Of a stretch of 64,000 nt of DNA, positions 43,791 to 54,118 are shown in pieces; within the stretch, counting starts at the first letter, position 1; each line of letters starts with the position of its first letter. Origin of the DNA: Pseudomonadota bacterium (GTDB lineage Bacteria; Pseudomonadota; Alphaproteobacteria; Rhodospirillales; Magnetospirillaceae); contig JAJYTF010000019.1 of the NCBI GenBank assembly GCA_021793155.1, positions 26,153 to 90,152 of the forward strand, read 5' to 3'. A program made the position numbers and the translations under genes. The notes beneath the pieces were generated by a model, which was not told where the DNA came from, did not search any database, and saw nothing but the letters and a program-made list of their open reading frames with translations.

Positions 43791-44273
43791 ATGAAGGGCA
43801 ACCCGGACGTCATCGCGCAACTAAACCGGAACCTGAAAAACGAGCTGACCGCCATCAACCAATACTTTCTCCACGCACGCATGCTGCAGAGCTGGGGGCT
43901 GCGATCCCTGGGCAAGCGCGTATACGACGAGTCCATCGAGGAAATGAAGCATGCGGATGCCCTGGTCGAACGCATCCTGTTCCTGGAGGGGCTGCCCAAT
44001 CTGCAGGACCTCGGCAAGCTGCTGATCGGCGAGGACGTTCCCGAAACCCTCGGCAACGACCTGACGCTGGAGCGGGGCGCCCGAGCCGAACTGGTGGCGG
44101 GCATCGCCCTTTGCGAACGCTCGGGCGACTACCCCAGCCGCGACCTGCTGTCGCACATCCTGGCGGATACAGAAGATCATATCGATTATCTGGAAACGCA
44201 GACCGAACTGGTCGGCAAGCTGGGCCTACAGAATTACCTGCAAAGCGCCATGGGGGACATCGGCGACGGCTGA
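43791..44273 (+). CDS. bfr: Bacterioferritin
   Basis: Haem-containing 24-mer iron store with ferroxidase centre. 160 residues, four-helix bundle: [55 protein letters not shown] (ferroxidase E-x2-H and the haem-ligand Met region), and [20 protein letters not shown] (E-x2-H). ATG 43791 follows a perfect AGGAGG; the open frame upstream is non-homologous. Partner of bfd. Confidence 0.96.
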   Translation: MKGNPDVIAQLNRNLKNELTAINQYFLHARMLQSWGLRSLGKRVYDESIEEMKHADALVERILFLEGLPNLQDLGKLLIGEDVPETLGNDLTLERGARAELVAGIALCERSGDYPSRDLLSHILADTEDHIDYLETQTELVGKLGLQNYLQSAMGDIGDG

Positions 44274-44278
44274 CGACA

Positions 44279-47200
44279 CTATTTCGCTGCCGGTGCGGGA
44301 ACCGCAGGGGCTGCCTTGTCCGTCGGGGCTTTCGGCCGCACTTCCGTTTCCGTGCCGGTGTCGAAGACGTCGAACAGCTTGCGCAGAAAGCCGGGCGTCA
44401 GCGCGGAAAGGGGGTTGACCGTCACACGCGGGTCGGCCGCCGGGCCTTTCATCGAATAATTCATGGCGATGACCCCACCGCCCTTTTCCAGCGAGAACAG
44501 CCGGCCGACCAGGGGAATATCGCCGAGCACGGAATTGATGGCATAGGCGGGCACCACCGTGCCTTCCAATGCCAGCATGTCGGAATCGAGATCCACCTGC
44601 CCTTTAGCGGTGATGCCCAGTGCCGTGCCATAGGCGCGGACATCGCGCAGTTCCAGTACGCCGTCGGTCAGAGTGAACGGCGCCTTCAAGGTCGAGAAGT
44701 GGATTCCCTCGCCCGAGAGAACTTCGACGATCCCGGTCAGGGCGGCTACCGTGAGCAGGCGGGCCAAGGCGGGCGCCTTGACGACCTGATAATCGGCAAC
44801 CGTGGCAAGACCGGTCAGCGGTTGGCGAGGGTCCGCGTCATCGAACGTCCCCTCCATCGTCAACTGTCCGCCCACCATGTTCTCGAACAGGCCAAAACTG
44901 CGAAACACGGAACCGGCATCGGGGCTGCTCAGCTTCAACGTCCGGCGGTTCCGACCGGCCGGCAGCAGCTCGATGTGAAGCGGCTTGCCGCCGTCGACCA
45001 GGCCATCGACATGGGCTTGCTGCCAGTCGCGGTCGTCGCGGACCATGGCGGCCGTCACGTCCCTGGTCAGGCCATCGTCGGACACCCATAGCCGGCGGAA
45101 CGTCGCATGCACCGTCAGCGGAGTGACCAGTTCGCGCTTGGCCACCTGGGTGGGCGAAGGCTCGATTCCCTTTTCGGGCTTCACGGCCGCCTTGTCGGTC
45201 TTGGGATCGGAGCGTCGGCCTGACACCATCTCGCGTCCATCGAAACTGGATCCGCTAACGTCGATGGCCAGGCCCTCGTCGCCCGGCCGGATCGTCATCG
45301 TCCCCTCGAGGTCCGTGCGGCCCCACTTGGCCCTGCGGAAGGTGACGCGCCGGGCATGGCCCGAGTCGAAGGCGATCTGCCCCTGGACATCCAGGCCATT
45401 TGCCGCGGCGACATCGAAATTGGGCAGTTCGCTCAGTTTCCCGTCCGCCAGGCGCAGGCTGGCGGTGGCTTGCCCGGCAACACCGGCCGGCTTGGCCCAA
45501 TTCAGACCCGGAAGTTCCATCGCCGCCGGCGTCAGATCCGCCTTCACCGCGATGTCGCCGGTCCCTCCGTCGTTCAGAGTCGCCACCAGATCGATGGGGA
45601 TGGCGCCGCTGAGGAATGGCGGCTGGAACGGTGCCGCGGTCAGGCCGACCGCATTCCGCGCCGCGTCGCTCATGACCTGCTTCACATGATAGCGGCTGCG
45701 GTAAGGCGCCGCCTTGCTGAAATTCTCCCGCCATCTGATTTCGGCCGGCTGTCCGCCGAGCAATGCCTTGCCGGCCAAATCCAGACCGACCGGGTCCACC
45801 TGCAAGCCCAGACTGCCGTCGGCGAGATCAAGGCCCAAAGCCACCGCGGGCATGGCGAGATGACTGGTCTGGGCGTGCGCCCGAACCTTCAACTGGTCGA
45901 GCTGCAGCGTCTTTACCAGGGGAAAGGCAAGATCGAGCTGGGTGACCGCATCGCCTTTGACCCGTGCGGGATCAAGTCCGAGCTTATGCGGCCAGCCCAG
46001 CGGTTTGCTGTCGATCAAGCGCAGCGCATCCTCGACCGGGCCGGCAATCTTCAGGCCGATCTCGGCTGTCTGATCGGGCTCGGATAGTCCGTGCAGCACC
46101 ACCTTGCCGTCCGTGACCTTCAGCCCCATCACCTCTCCGCCCTTGACCTGGATGTCGAAACGGTTGGCATCGAATGTGGCGACGGCATTGACGTTCTTCA
46201 CCGGCTGCATGGGCGCCAGATAACGCACCGTGACCCCTTCCGGGACCACCTCTCCCTCCAGACGGTCCATGACCACCGCATCCAGCGGCTTGCCCATCGG
46301 CAAATGAGCGGCAAGGCGGGCCGTGGCCGATCGAACCTGTCCGTGCGACAGGTTGGCCAGAATCCAGTCGCGCGGATGGGCCGCCAACTCGGGCGGCCAC
46401 AGGCCCCTCAGGTCGTCGACCGGCAGGTTGTCGATACGGGCCGAAGCATCCAGCTGGGCATCCCCACCCAAATTCCGGCCGGACGCGTTCAACGATACCA
46501 CCGGCCCACCCAGGTCAATGCGCAACTGGTCCAGCGCAAGGCTCGAAAAGCCGTCTGTGAAGGCCCCGCTGGCGGTCACCGACGTGACTGGCCAACTGAC
46601 GCCCAACCAGGGCGAGACGTCGATCACGCCCTGCCCTCCGGTCAGATCGAAGCGCAATGCGGTGAGCCCCTGGTCGAGCCGATAGTGCAGGCTGAGCGTT
46701 CCTCCAAGCGGCAGGTGCAAGCCCTCCAAGGGTTGCAGCGGAGGCATCACGCCGGCAAACACTGCCGGCCGGATCCCGTCTCCGGTCAGCGTAGCGTCGA
46801 TCGCCCGCTCGCCGCTGCTGTAAGCGCCGTGGGCTTCGACCCGCGCCATCTCGCCCCCCAGAGCAAGCAGCAGCCGGGCATGGCCGATCATGCCGATGGC
46901 ATTGCGCAAAAAGCGGAAATCGGCCTGGGGGGCGTGCCATTGCACGCCCAACGCCTGATCCTCGATCATCAGGTCGCCGGCCACCACTTCGATGCGTTGC
47001 AAGCTGCCGGCCGCGGTGCCGGCGCCCCCCCCTCCCAGCAAGGCATCGACGGCGTCCAGGATGGCCGGAGACGCCTCGGCACCAGGCGCCTCGGTTTCGC
47101 CGATTCCATAATGCAGATTCCCGGCACTGTCGCGCACCAGCCGGATTTTCGGGTGATAGAGGCGCAGGCTCTTCGGCCGGACGACACCGCGCAGCAATGC

Positions 47201-47521
47201 GGGCACCGACAGCGAGACCGCCATCTCCGGTACTGCGGCGATCGTCCCCTGGTCGCGAGCGATGGCCCGCACGCCCTCGGCGCGGATTTCCACCGTTCGG
47301 CTGTCACGGCTCCACACCAGCACGGTTCGGTCCAGCTTGACCGAAAGGCTGCCGTCGGGAGTGACCAGCGCGTCTTCGATATAGGGCCTGAGGAGGGAAA
47401 GACTTAAGGGAGCCTCGGTCAACCGGTAAGCGAACCAGGCCGCCAGGACCAGGACCGTCACGCCGATGGCGCCCAGCAGCTGGAAAAGACTTCGTACGGT
47501 GCCGTGCACCACCCTTTGCAA
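44279..47521 (-). CDS. AsmA-superfamily YhdP-like protein (DUF3971)
   Basis: 1080-residue protein with one N-terminal membrane helix (LLGAIGVTVLVLAAWFAYRL) and a very long periplasmic beta-rich chain of the bridge-type lipid transporters (YhdP, TamB, AsmA). Recognisable: GLYHP-type repeats such as PKSLRLYHPKIRLVRD, GLPVDDLRGLWPPELA-like DUF3971 core (LPVDDLRGLWPPELAAHPRD), and the C-terminal AsmA-like TLKAPFTLTDGVLELRDVRA with PADPRVTVNPLSALTPGFLR. Such proteins carry phospholipids between membranes. Ends in an Ala/Pro tail. Divergent from glnE; convergent with bfr, 5 bp apart. Confidence 0.88.
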   Translation of the reverse strand: MQRVVHGTVRSLFQLLGAIGVTVLVLAAWFAYRLTEAPLSLSLLRPYIEDALVTPDGSLSVKLDRTVLVWSRDSRTVEIRAEGVRAIARDQGTIAAVPEMAVSLSVPALLRGVVRPKSLRLYHPKIRLVRDSAGNLHYGIGETEAPGAEASPAILDAVDALLGGGGAGTAAGSLQRIEVVAGDLMIEDQALGVQWHAPQADFRFLRNAIGMIGHARLLLALGGEMARVEAHGAYSSGERAIDATLTGDGIRPAVFAGVMPPLQPLEGLHLPLGGTLSLHYRLDQGLTALRFDLTGGQGVIDVSPWLGVSWPVTSVTASGAFTDGFSSLALDQLRIDLGGPVVSLNASGRNLGGDAQLDASARIDNLPVDDLRGLWPPELAAHPRDWILANLSHGQVRSATARLAAHLPMGKPLDAVVMDRLEGEVVPEGVTVRYLAPMQPVKNVNAVATFDANRFDIQVKGGEVMGLKVTDGKVVLHGLSEPDQTAEIGLKIAGPVEDALRLIDSKPLGWPHKLGLDPARVKGDAVTQLDLAFPLVKTLQLDQLKVRAHAQTSHLAMPAVALGLDLADGSLGLQVDPVGLDLAGKALLGGQPAEIRWRENFSKAAPYRSRYHVKQVMSDAARNAVGLTAAPFQPPFLSGAIPIDLVATLNDGGTGDIAVKADLTPAAMELPGLNWAKPAGVAGQATASLRLADGKLSELPNFDVAAANGLDVQGQIAFDSGHARRVTFRRAKWGRTDLEGTMTIRPGDEGLAIDVSGSSFDGREMVSGRRSDPKTDKAAVKPEKGIEPSPTQVAKRELVTPLTVHATFRRLWVSDDGLTRDVTAAMVRDDRDWQQAHVDGLVDGGKPLHIELLPAGRNRRTLKLSSPDAGSVFRSFGLFENMVGGQLTMEGTFDDADPRQPLTGLATVADYQVVKAPALARLLTVAALTGIVEVLSGEGIHFSTLKAPFTLTDGVLELRDVRAYGTALGITAKGQVDLDSDMLALEGTVVPAYAINSVLGDIPLVGRLFSLEKGGGVIAMNYSMKGPAADPRVTVNPLSALTPGFLRKLFDVFDTGTETEVRPKAPTDKAAPAVPAPAAK

Positions 47522-47588
47522 TCTCCGTCATTGATTCCCGGCGGAGCTTTGCCCAGTCTGACGAAAAACACAACAACGGGATTGTTTC

Positions 47589-50561
47589 GTGACTATAGCG
47601 TTTGAGTCGCACCGGCTGCCGCTACCGGCCGATACCGCCATGAACCGGCGCCACTTCGAACAATGGATGGATGCCGTGGCTCAGGCGGGCGACGCGGAAT
47701 TGGCGGGCTTTGCCACCGACTTGGCCGCCGATCCCGCCGCCACTGCGCTGATGGCGTCAATCTTCGGCAACAGCCCCTTCCTGTCCCAAGCAGCGATTGC
47801 CGACCCCGGCTTCCTGAGACACCTGCTGGAGCGCGGACCGAACGAAGCCTTCTCGGAACTGATGACCGAGCTCGCAACGACTGCACCCCACTTCGACATT
47901 GCCGAACTGATGCGCCAGCTGCGCACAGCCAAACGCCGTGCCGCGCTGCTCATCGGTCTGGCGGATATTGGCGGCGCCTGGTCGCTCGGGCAAGTCACGA
48001 CGGCCTTGTCGCGGCTCGCCGACCAGGCGGTGACCCTGGCGGCCCGCCACCTCCTCTATCGCGCACACCTGGCAGGCGACGTGGTGCTGCCGCATCCCGA
48101 CGATCCCGAACGCGATTGCGGGTTGATCATCCTTGGCATGGGCAAGCTGGGCGCCGACGAACTGAACTATTCCAGCGACATCGACCTCATCATCCTCTAC
48201 GACGACGAAAAGGTCGACTATCGGGGTCGGCGCTCGGTGCAGGAACTGTTCGTCGGTATCGCCCGCGATTTGGTACGGATCCTGAGCGAGCGTACGGCCA
48301 ACGGCTATGTGTTCCGGACCGATCTGCGGCTGCGGCCGGATCCGGGCTCGACCCCTTTGGCCATCTCGCTGCTGGCGGCAGAAACTTATTACGAAGGCGT
48401 CGGCCAGAACTGGGAACGCGCCGCCATGATCAAGGCCCGCCAAGTCGCCGGGGACCGCGCGGCAGGCGCCGCCTTCACCCGCTTCCTGCGCCCCTTCATC
48501 TGGCGGAAGAATCTCGACTTCGCCGCCATCCAGGACATCCACTCCATCAAACGGCAGATCAACGCCCATCGCGGCGGCGGACGGATTGCCGTGGCCGGTC
48601 ACAATGTCAAGTTGGGCCGCGGAGGCATCCGAGAAATCGAATTCTTCGCCCAGACCCAACAATTGATTTGGGGCGGCCGCGAACCCGAGCTGCGATGCCC
48701 GGGCACCTGCGAGGCACTTGCCGCCCTGGCCGCCGCCGGACATCTGACCCCGCCGGTGGTCGAAGACCTTACAGCCGCTTATGGTTTCCTGCGCGGTCTC
48801 GAGCACCGATTGCAGATGATCGACGACAAGCAGACCCAGACCCTGCCGGACGACCCGGCCAAGCTGGAGGCAGTGGCGGTATTCATGGGTTTCCCCAACA
48901 CCGAGGAATTTGCCGCAGCCCTGACCACGGTGCTGCAGACGGTGGAAGGCCATTACGGCCGCCTCTTCGAGGACGCGCCTCCCCTCTCGCCGGGCGGGAA
49001 TCTGGTGTTCACCGGGGCCGAATCTGACCCGGAAACCCTGAAGACGATAGCCGCCATGGGGTTCACCCAGGCCGAGGCCATATCCCACCAGATCCGCGGC
49101 TGGCATCATGGCCGGGTGCGCGCCACACGCAGCGTCCGCGCCCGCGAGATGCTGACCGAACTGACCCCCGGGCTGCTCGGGGCACTGGCCCGTGCCGCCG
49201 ATCCGGACGCCGCCTTCCATCGCTTCGACCATTTTTTGTCCAGCCTGCCCGCCGGCGTGCCACTGTTCGCCTTGTTCACCAACAATCCCAGCCTGCTCGA
49301 TCTGGTCGCCGAGATCATGGGCGACGCCCCGCGCCTGGCCGAATGGCTGTCGCGGAACACGACACTGCTCGACAGTGTCCTGGCCGGTGGCTTCTTCGAT
49401 CCCCCGCCGCCGATGGCCGCGCTGGCCGCTGAACTGACGCGGCAATTGGATGATGCCGGCGATTACGAAGAGATGCTCGACGCGGCGCGCCGTTGGTGCA
49501 ACGAGCAGAAATTCCGCATCGGCGTGCAGACTCTTCGCAACATGCTCGATCCGCAGCAGGCCGGGCGCCACCTCTCTGATGTCGCCGATGCCGCGCTTGG
49601 AGTGCTGCAGCCCCGAGTCGAGGCCGAATTCGCCAATAGCCACGGACGCTTGCCGGGCACCGGAATCGCCGTCATCGCCATGGGCAAGATGGGCAGCCGC
49701 GAAATGACGGCCACATCGGATCTCGATCTGATTCTGGTTTATGACCAGGTGGATGGAGCGGACAGCTCGGACGGACCGAAGCCGCTGTCCCCAAGTGCCT
49801 ATTACGCCCGCCTCACCCAGCGCATCATCAATGCGCTGACCGCCAAGACCGCCGAGGGAAGCCTTTACGACGTGGATATGCGGCTGCGGCCGTCGGGTAA
49901 TGCCGGACCGATCGCCACCAGCCTCGCCTCATTCGCCCAGTACCACGCCACCCTGGCCTGGACCTGGGAGCATATGGCACTGACCCGCGCCCGCGTGGTG
50001 ACCGGCGATCCGGTCTTGCGCGCAGCTATCGACGCCATCATCACCGACACGCTGAAGCGTCCCCGTGACCCGGCTAGGCTGGTGGCCGATGTGGCGGACA
50101 TGCGCGACCGCATGGCCCGCGAGCACAAGGCCGACAGCCCGTGGGAAGTGAAGCATCTGCGGGGCGGCACCGTCGACATCGATTTCATCGCCCAGTACCT
50201 CCAGTTGCGCTGGGCCCATGAGCATCCCACGATTCTCCATCCCGGAACAGCCGAGGTACTGTCCGAAGCGGCTCGGCTGGGCCTGTTGCCGATGGACGAG
50301 GTGGAGATACTGCAGGATGCATTGCGCCTGTGGTCGGCGATCCAGCAGGTCCTGCGTCAAACCATCGCCGGCAACTTCCGCGAAGACAGCGCGCCGGGAC
50401 ATTTACGGGAAATCCTGGTGCGAGCCACCGGGAGCACCCATTTCGACGCCTTGAAGGCCACCATGATGGAGCGGGCCGGCCAAGTGCTTGCGATCTATCA
50501 CCGACTGATCGAAGATCCGGCAAAACCGTTGCGCGAACAGCAGAAGGAAGCTCATCCATGA
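47589..50561 (+). CDS. glnE: Glutamine synthetase adenylyltransferase/adenylyl-removing enzyme
   Basis: Controls glutamine synthetase by adding or phosphorolytically removing AMP, in response to PII and glutamine. 990 residues with two nucleotidyltransferase domains: the N-terminal adenylyl-removing site GMGKLGADELNYSSDIDLII and the C-terminal adenylyl-transferase site GKMGSREMTATSDLDLILVY, separated by the helical regulatory linker. Each is followed by its helical domain (LRLRPDPGSTPLAISLLAAE; MRLRPSGNAGPIATSLASF). Start is GTG 47589. Four-base overlap with bcp. Confidence 0.97.
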   Translation: MTIAFESHRLPLPADTAMNRRHFEQWMDAVAQAGDAELAGFATDLAADPAATALMASIFGNSPFLSQAAIADPGFLRHLLERGPNEAFSELMTELATTAPHFDIAELMRQLRTAKRRAALLIGLADIGGAWSLGQVTTALSRLADQAVTLAARHLLYRAHLAGDVVLPHPDDPERDCGLIILGMGKLGADELNYSSDIDLIILYDDEKVDYRGRRSVQELFVGIARDLVRILSERTANGYVFRTDLRLRPDPGSTPLAISLLAAETYYEGVGQNWERAAMIKARQVAGDRAAGAAFTRFLRPFIWRKNLDFAAIQDIHSIKRQINAHRGGGRIAVAGHNVKLGRGGIREIEFFAQTQQLIWGGREPELRCPGTCEALAALAAAGHLTPPVVEDLTAAYGFLRGLEHRLQMIDDKQTQTLPDDPAKLEAVAVFMGFPNTEEFAAALTTVLQTVEGHYGRLFEDAPPLSPGGNLVFTGAESDPETLKTIAAMGFTQAEAISHQIRGWHHGRVRATRSVRAREMLTELTPGLLGALARAADPDAAFHRFDHFLSSLPAGVPLFALFTNNPSLLDLVAEIMGDAPRLAEWLSRNTTLLDSVLAGGFFDPPPPMAALAAELTRQLDDAGDYEEMLDAARRWCNEQKFRIGVQTLRNMLDPQQAGRHLSDVADAALGVLQPRVEAEFANSHGRLPGTGIAVIAMGKMGSREMTATSDLDLILVYDQVDGADSSDGPKPLSPSAYYARLTQRIINALTAKTAEGSLYDVDMRLRPSGNAGPIATSLASFAQYHATLAWTWEHMALTRARVVTGDPVLRAAIDAIITDTLKRPRDPARLVADVADMRDRMAREHKADSPWEVKHLRGGTVDIDFIAQYLQLRWAHEHPTILHPGTAEVLSEAARLGLLPMDEVEILQDALRLWSAIQQVLRQTIAGNFREDSAPGHLREILVRATGSTHFDALKATMMERAGQVLAIYHRLIEDPAKPLREQQKEAHP

Positions 50562-51022
50562 CCATTGAAGCCGGCGCGCCGGCCCCCGACTTCTCCCTGC
50601 CCACCGACGGCGGCGGGACGCTTACTCTCTCCGCGCTGAAAGGCCGGAACGTGATCCTCTATTTCTATCCGAAGGACGACACCCCGGGCTGCACCACCGA
50701 AGCCTGCGCCTTCCAGGCTGCCTTGCCCGATTTCGCCGGGGCCAACGCCGCGATCGTCGGCATATCGAAGGACGATCCCGGCCGGCATGACAAGTTCAAG
50801 GCCAAATACGGTCTTGCCTTCACCCTGGCATCGGACGTCGACGGCAAGGTCTGCGAAGACTACGGCGTCTGGGTCGAAAAGAGCAATTACGGTAAGAAAT
50901 ACATGGGCATCGAACGCTCGACCTTCCTCATCGACGCCAAGGGCGCGGTGCGCAAAGTATGGCGCAAGGTGAAAGTCGACGGCCACGCCGCCAAGGTACT
51001 CGAACAGTTGCGATCCCTATGA
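50558..51022 (+). CDS. bcp: Thioredoxin-dependent peroxiredoxin, Bcp/PrxQ type
   Basis: Reduces peroxides. 154 residues: peroxidatic Cys and resolving Cys five apart in PKDDTPGCTTEACAFQAALP, preceded by GRNVILYFY; KKYMGIERSTFLIDAKG near the end. Start ATG 50558 overlaps the glnE stop (ATGA), and its stop overlaps the next start in the same way. Glutathione- or thioredoxin-linked reduction is known in the family. Confidence 0.95.
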   Translation: MTIEAGAPAPDFSLPTDGGGTLTLSALKGRNVILYFYPKDDTPGCTTEACAFQAALPDFAGANAAIVGISKDDPGRHDKFKAKYGLAFTLASDVDGKVCEDYGVWVEKSNYGKKYMGIERSTFLIDAKGAVRKVWRKVKVDGHAAKVLEQLRSL

Positions 51023-51333
51023 CCACCCTGGCCCAGGCCGCCGTTGCCGTCCTGACGGTGGCCGAGCCGGGGGACAAGACCCGGCTGACCAAGGGTTTTT
51101 CCGCGGATTGGCGGTCAGGGCGCATCGCCGAGGTCGGCCATGCCGAACCGCCGGTGCGGCCGGCGCGGCCGGCCAAGCCGGACATCCTGCCGCCCAATCG
51201 CATGCCCAGGCGCGGCATCGGCGCCGCCGCCGGCAAGATTTCGCTGCTGCATGCCCTGGCCCATATCGAATTCAACTTCAGGTTGAAACCCGCCAAACAG
51301 ACGAAAGCCGCCAAACGGCCAGTGCAACCATAG
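51019..51333 (+). pseudogene. DUF455 ferritin-like protein, truncated
   Basis: Translationally coupled to bcp (ATGA). The first 86 residues match the start of DUF455 proteins: AVLTVAEPGDKTRLTKGFSA, PPVRPARPAKPDILPPNRMP and KISLLHALAHIEFN, the last carrying the first E of the ferritin-like di-metal site. Then homology stops (about 51277) and 18 unrelated basic residues lead to a stop. The family is about 270 residues; three of four helices are missing and not found downstream. Truncation coincides with nearby mobile-element debris. Confidence 0.75.
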
Positions 51334-51471
51334 CGGCTTGGCGCTCCGGACCGTGAAGCAAAAAATTCGCAGCATGGCTTATACCAAGTCCCGTTGAACG
51401 TGACTCACGAGGGGGATTCCCAAAACGGCCTGGATATGAGTCACTCTGGCAAACGATGGGAGGTTTGCCAT
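51334..51471. other. Debris with an 8-bp inverted repeat
   Basis: No gene. Contains GTGACTCA (from about 51400) and TGAGTCAC (ending about 51444), an exact inverted repeat 28 bp apart, possibly an end of an unidentified insertion sequence. Confidence 0.35.
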
Positions 51472-51720
51472 GGCGGATCAGGCGATCCACCTCCCTGAGC
51501 GCATCCTTGCAGCCCCGGCCCGGCCGGAAGCCGTAGCTCGAAGGCAGGAACATGGCTTCAAGGATCGATTCGAGGGTGAATTTCACCGCCGTCTGGACGA
51601 TGCGATCCTTGACCGTGGGGATGCCCAGCGGTCGCGTCCTGCCATCGCCCTTGGGGATGTCCACCCGCCGGATCGGCTGCGGCCGGTAGGTCCCGCCCCG
51701 CAGGTCTCTCCGCTTACTCC
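51472..51720 (-). pseudogene. Group II intron reverse transcriptase/maturase, N-terminal fragment
   Basis: The frame reads [19 protein letters not shown], then [20 protein letters not shown] and [20 protein letters not shown], the highly conserved RT0-RT2 region of LtrA-type proteins. Homology ends right after VDRLI (about 51472); the YADD catalytic block, maturase and HNH regions are absent. No start codon of the native protein is seen. Confidence 0.8.
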
Positions 51721-52020
51721 GCCTTGCCGTCCGGGCATCCCGTCGCCACCCACGTCGCGCACCCGGATGTCGCTTTGTTCGTCACGTCAGCGCATCCGGT
51801 GATTTCCAGGCTTCGCCCTACCCGGGCAGGCTCGCCGTGCAACTCCGCCGTATCGGGTTCGTTTCCTACGGGCTGCTCATTCGTCTCCTGTTGCTTCCCA
51901 CCCCGCCTCGCGGCGACGCGGTTACTCTCGACTTCGCACGATGTGACTGCGTGCGACAGGAACTTCCACCCTGCTGACAAGGCGTCCTCACGGACGCACC
52001 CGGGCGCGCGCGTCCGCGCG
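51472..52020 (-). mobile_element. Group II intron 5' fragment
   Basis: Read on the minus strand, a non-coding stretch of about 300 bp begins near 52015 with GCGCGCCCGGGTGCG (compare the GUGYG intron start) and contains short hairpins (CGTCCGTGAGGACG). It leads into a reverse-transcriptase frame at about 51700. The 3' two thirds of the maturase gene and the catalytic domains V and VI are missing, so the intron is dead. Confidence 0.6.
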
Positions 52021-52088
52021 CTTGGCCGTCGCCTCGGCGGCGGGTGGGCATGATGCAGATTTTCTGTGTCATGCCCAAGTGGCGGACT

Positions 52089-52922
52089 TCATCCCTTTAT
52101 TTCCAGGATCTGCCGGCAAGCTGCGGGAATCGGCGGGCGAGACCGGGGGGGGACCGGGGGCTTCGGCCGGGCGGCTTCCTCGGTGAACCACCAGTCCAGT
52201 TCCTTGCCGCAACCATCGCCGGGCGGCAGTGGCGGCCCGGGAATGCACTCCGTCTGGCCGGCCGGGCATCTGATGCGCACATGGAAATGGTCCGCATGCC
52301 CCCACCATGGGCGCAGTCTGCGCAGCCAGCCGCGGTCGACGCCGGCGGTAAGGCAGAGCGCCCGCTTGATGGCCGGATTGACGAATATGCGTTCCACTCG
52401 TCGATCGGAAGCGAAAGCCTTGACCAAGGCCGTCTGCTTGGCGCCCCAACGGGCCTGATCTGGTTTGCCGTCGGTCCCCAACACGCTGTCCATGGCTGGC
52501 GCGGCGCGCTCCTCCGCGCTGAGCGGGCCATCGGCCAAGCGGTAAAGGAGATCGACGTCGACCCCCGTCTGGTGGCTGCCATGGCCGAAGGTCATTCGGC
52601 CACCACGCGGCTGCGCCATGTCGGCCACCAGCAGCTTGCCGAGGCTGCCGGTCTGCCGGGACATGTCCTCGATGAAGGCGACCAGCGCCGGGCTGCCCCA
52701 GAAGCGGTTGCGCCCGGGGCGCAATGTCTCCCAATTCGGGCCAGTCAGCGGAAGCGCGGTGGCCCCGGCCAAGCAGCCGTTGGCGGCACTGCCGATGGAA
52801 CGGGCCGGCCCGGGAAACGGCGTGGGGATGACCGTCCCCGGAAAGGTGAACGGCTCGCCTGTTGCGGCCTCGGCGGCGGCGGCAAGCAGAAGCATCAGCA
52901 ACGCAGCCGCCGCGAGCCTCAT
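52089..52922 (-). CDS. mepA: Penicillin-insensitive murein endopeptidase
   Basis: Periplasmic zinc LAS-family peptidase that cuts peptidoglycan cross-links. 277 residues with a signal peptide ([20 protein letters not shown]). Zinc and catalytic residues: [13 protein letters not shown] (His, Asp) and [15 protein letters not shown] (His triad). Cysteines at NGCLAG, ALCLTAG, RIRCPAG, TECIPG and DGCGKEL probably form the disulfides seen in the family. ATG 52922 overlaps the prfB stop (ATGA). Confidence 0.95.
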   Translation of the reverse strand: MRLAAAALLMLLLAAAAEAATGEPFTFPGTVIPTPFPGPARSIGSAANGCLAGATALPLTGPNWETLRPGRNRFWGSPALVAFIEDMSRQTGSLGKLLVADMAQPRGGRMTFGHGSHQTGVDVDLLYRLADGPLSAEERAAPAMDSVLGTDGKPDQARWGAKQTALVKAFASDRRVERIFVNPAIKRALCLTAGVDRGWLRRLRPWWGHADHFHVRIRCPAGQTECIPGPPLPPGDGCGKELDWWFTEEAARPKPPVPPRSRPPIPAACRQILEIKG

Positions 52923-54046
52923 GGCGCGGCGGCCTCGTTGCCAACGCCTCCCTGGATGCGGGCGGCCAGAGAGGCCGCCATGAACGGATCGAGGTCGCCG
53001 TCCAGCACGCCCTGCGTATCCGACGTCTCGACGCCGGTCCGCAAGTCCTTGACCATCTGATAAGGCTGCAGCACGTAGGAGCGGATCTGGTGTCCCCAGC
53101 CGATCTCGGTCTTGGCGTCGGCCTCGGCCTGGGCCACCGCCTCGCGCTTCTGCAATTCGGATTCGTACAGGCGGGCGCGCAACATGTCCCAGGCCATGGC
53201 GCGGTTGCGGTGCTGCGAACGGTCGGCCTGGCAACTGACCACGATGCCGCTGGGAATATGGGTGATGCGGATGGCCGAATCGGTCTTATTGACGTGCTGG
53301 CCGCCGGCACCCGAGGCGCGGAACGTATCGATGCGACAATCGGACTCGTTGATCTGGATGTCGATGGTGTCGTCGATCACCGGATAGACCCAGGCCGAAG
53401 TGAAACTGGTATGTCGGCGCGCTGCCGAATCAAACGGTGAAATGCGCACCAACCGATGTACGCCGCTCTCCGTCTTCAGCCATCCATAGGCATTGTGCCC
53501 GGAGATGCGGACCGTCGCGGACTTGAGGCCAGCCTCTTCGCCGGCGCTTTCTTCCAGCCACTCCACCTTGTAGCCGTGTTGCTCGGCCCAGCGGGTATAC
53601 ATGCGCAGCAGCATTTCGGCCCAGTCCTGGGCTTCGGTACCGCCAGCGCCGGCATGGACTTCAAGATAGCAGTCGTTGCCGTCGGCCTCGCCGGAAAGCA
53701 GGCTTTCCAGCTCCATCTTGCGGGCGCGCTCGCGCAGGTCATTGAGCCCGGATTCAGCGTCGGCGACGACGGTCTGGTCGCCCTCCGCCTCGCCCAACTC
53801 GATCAGTTCGAGGAAATCCCGGAGGTCCCGCTCAATGGCGAATACGGTGCTGGTAGCCGTTTCCAGATTAGTCCGCTCGCGCATGACCTTCTGGGCCAAG
53901 ACAGCGTCGTTCCATAACTGGGGATTTTCCGCCTGGGCATTCAGTTCGTCCAGGCGGACGAGAGCGTTGCCCCAGTCGAGATGCCGCCGCAGCAGGTCCA
54001 GGGACTGCCTGATTTCGTTGGCGATCGCCTCGATTTCGGCGCGCAT
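52919..54046 (-). CDS. prfB: Peptide chain release factor 2
   Basis: Terminates translation at UGA and UAA. 375 residues in one continuous frame: there is no programmed frameshift near codon 26 as in E. coli, where this sequence reads [23 protein letters not shown]-recognition motif in [15 protein letters not shown] (SPF), and peptidyl-hydrolysis motif [18 protein letters not shown] (GGQ). Between mrcA (72 bp upstream) and mepA, on one strand with the cell-wall genes. Confidence 0.97.
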   Translation of the reverse strand: MRAEIEAIANEIRQSLDLLRRHLDWGNALVRLDELNAQAENPQLWNDAVLAQKVMRERTNLETATSTVFAIERDLRDFLELIELGEAEGDQTVVADAESGLNDLRERARKMELESLLSGEADGNDCYLEVHAGAGGTEAQDWAEMLLRMYTRWAEQHGYKVEWLEESAGEEAGLKSATVRISGHNAYGWLKTESGVHRLVRISPFDSAARRHTSFTSAWVYPVIDDTIDIQINESDCRIDTFRASGAGGQHVNKTDSAIRITHIPSGIVVSCQADRSQHRNRAMAWDMLRARLYESELQKREAVAQAEADAKTEIGWGHQIRSYVLQPYQMVKDLRTGVETSDTQGVLDGDLDPFMAASLAARIQGGVGNEAAAP

Positions 54047-54118
54047 TGTCGGGTTCCTCAGATCTTTCCGGGTTTTTCAGGAACGGCCGTTTTAGGGGAA
54101 ACCATCGGACCCTGCAAT

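Noticed and set aside
47757..49643. 628-residue ORF antisense to glnE
   Set aside because: Shadow of glnE, whose two nucleotidyltransferase motifs are intact.
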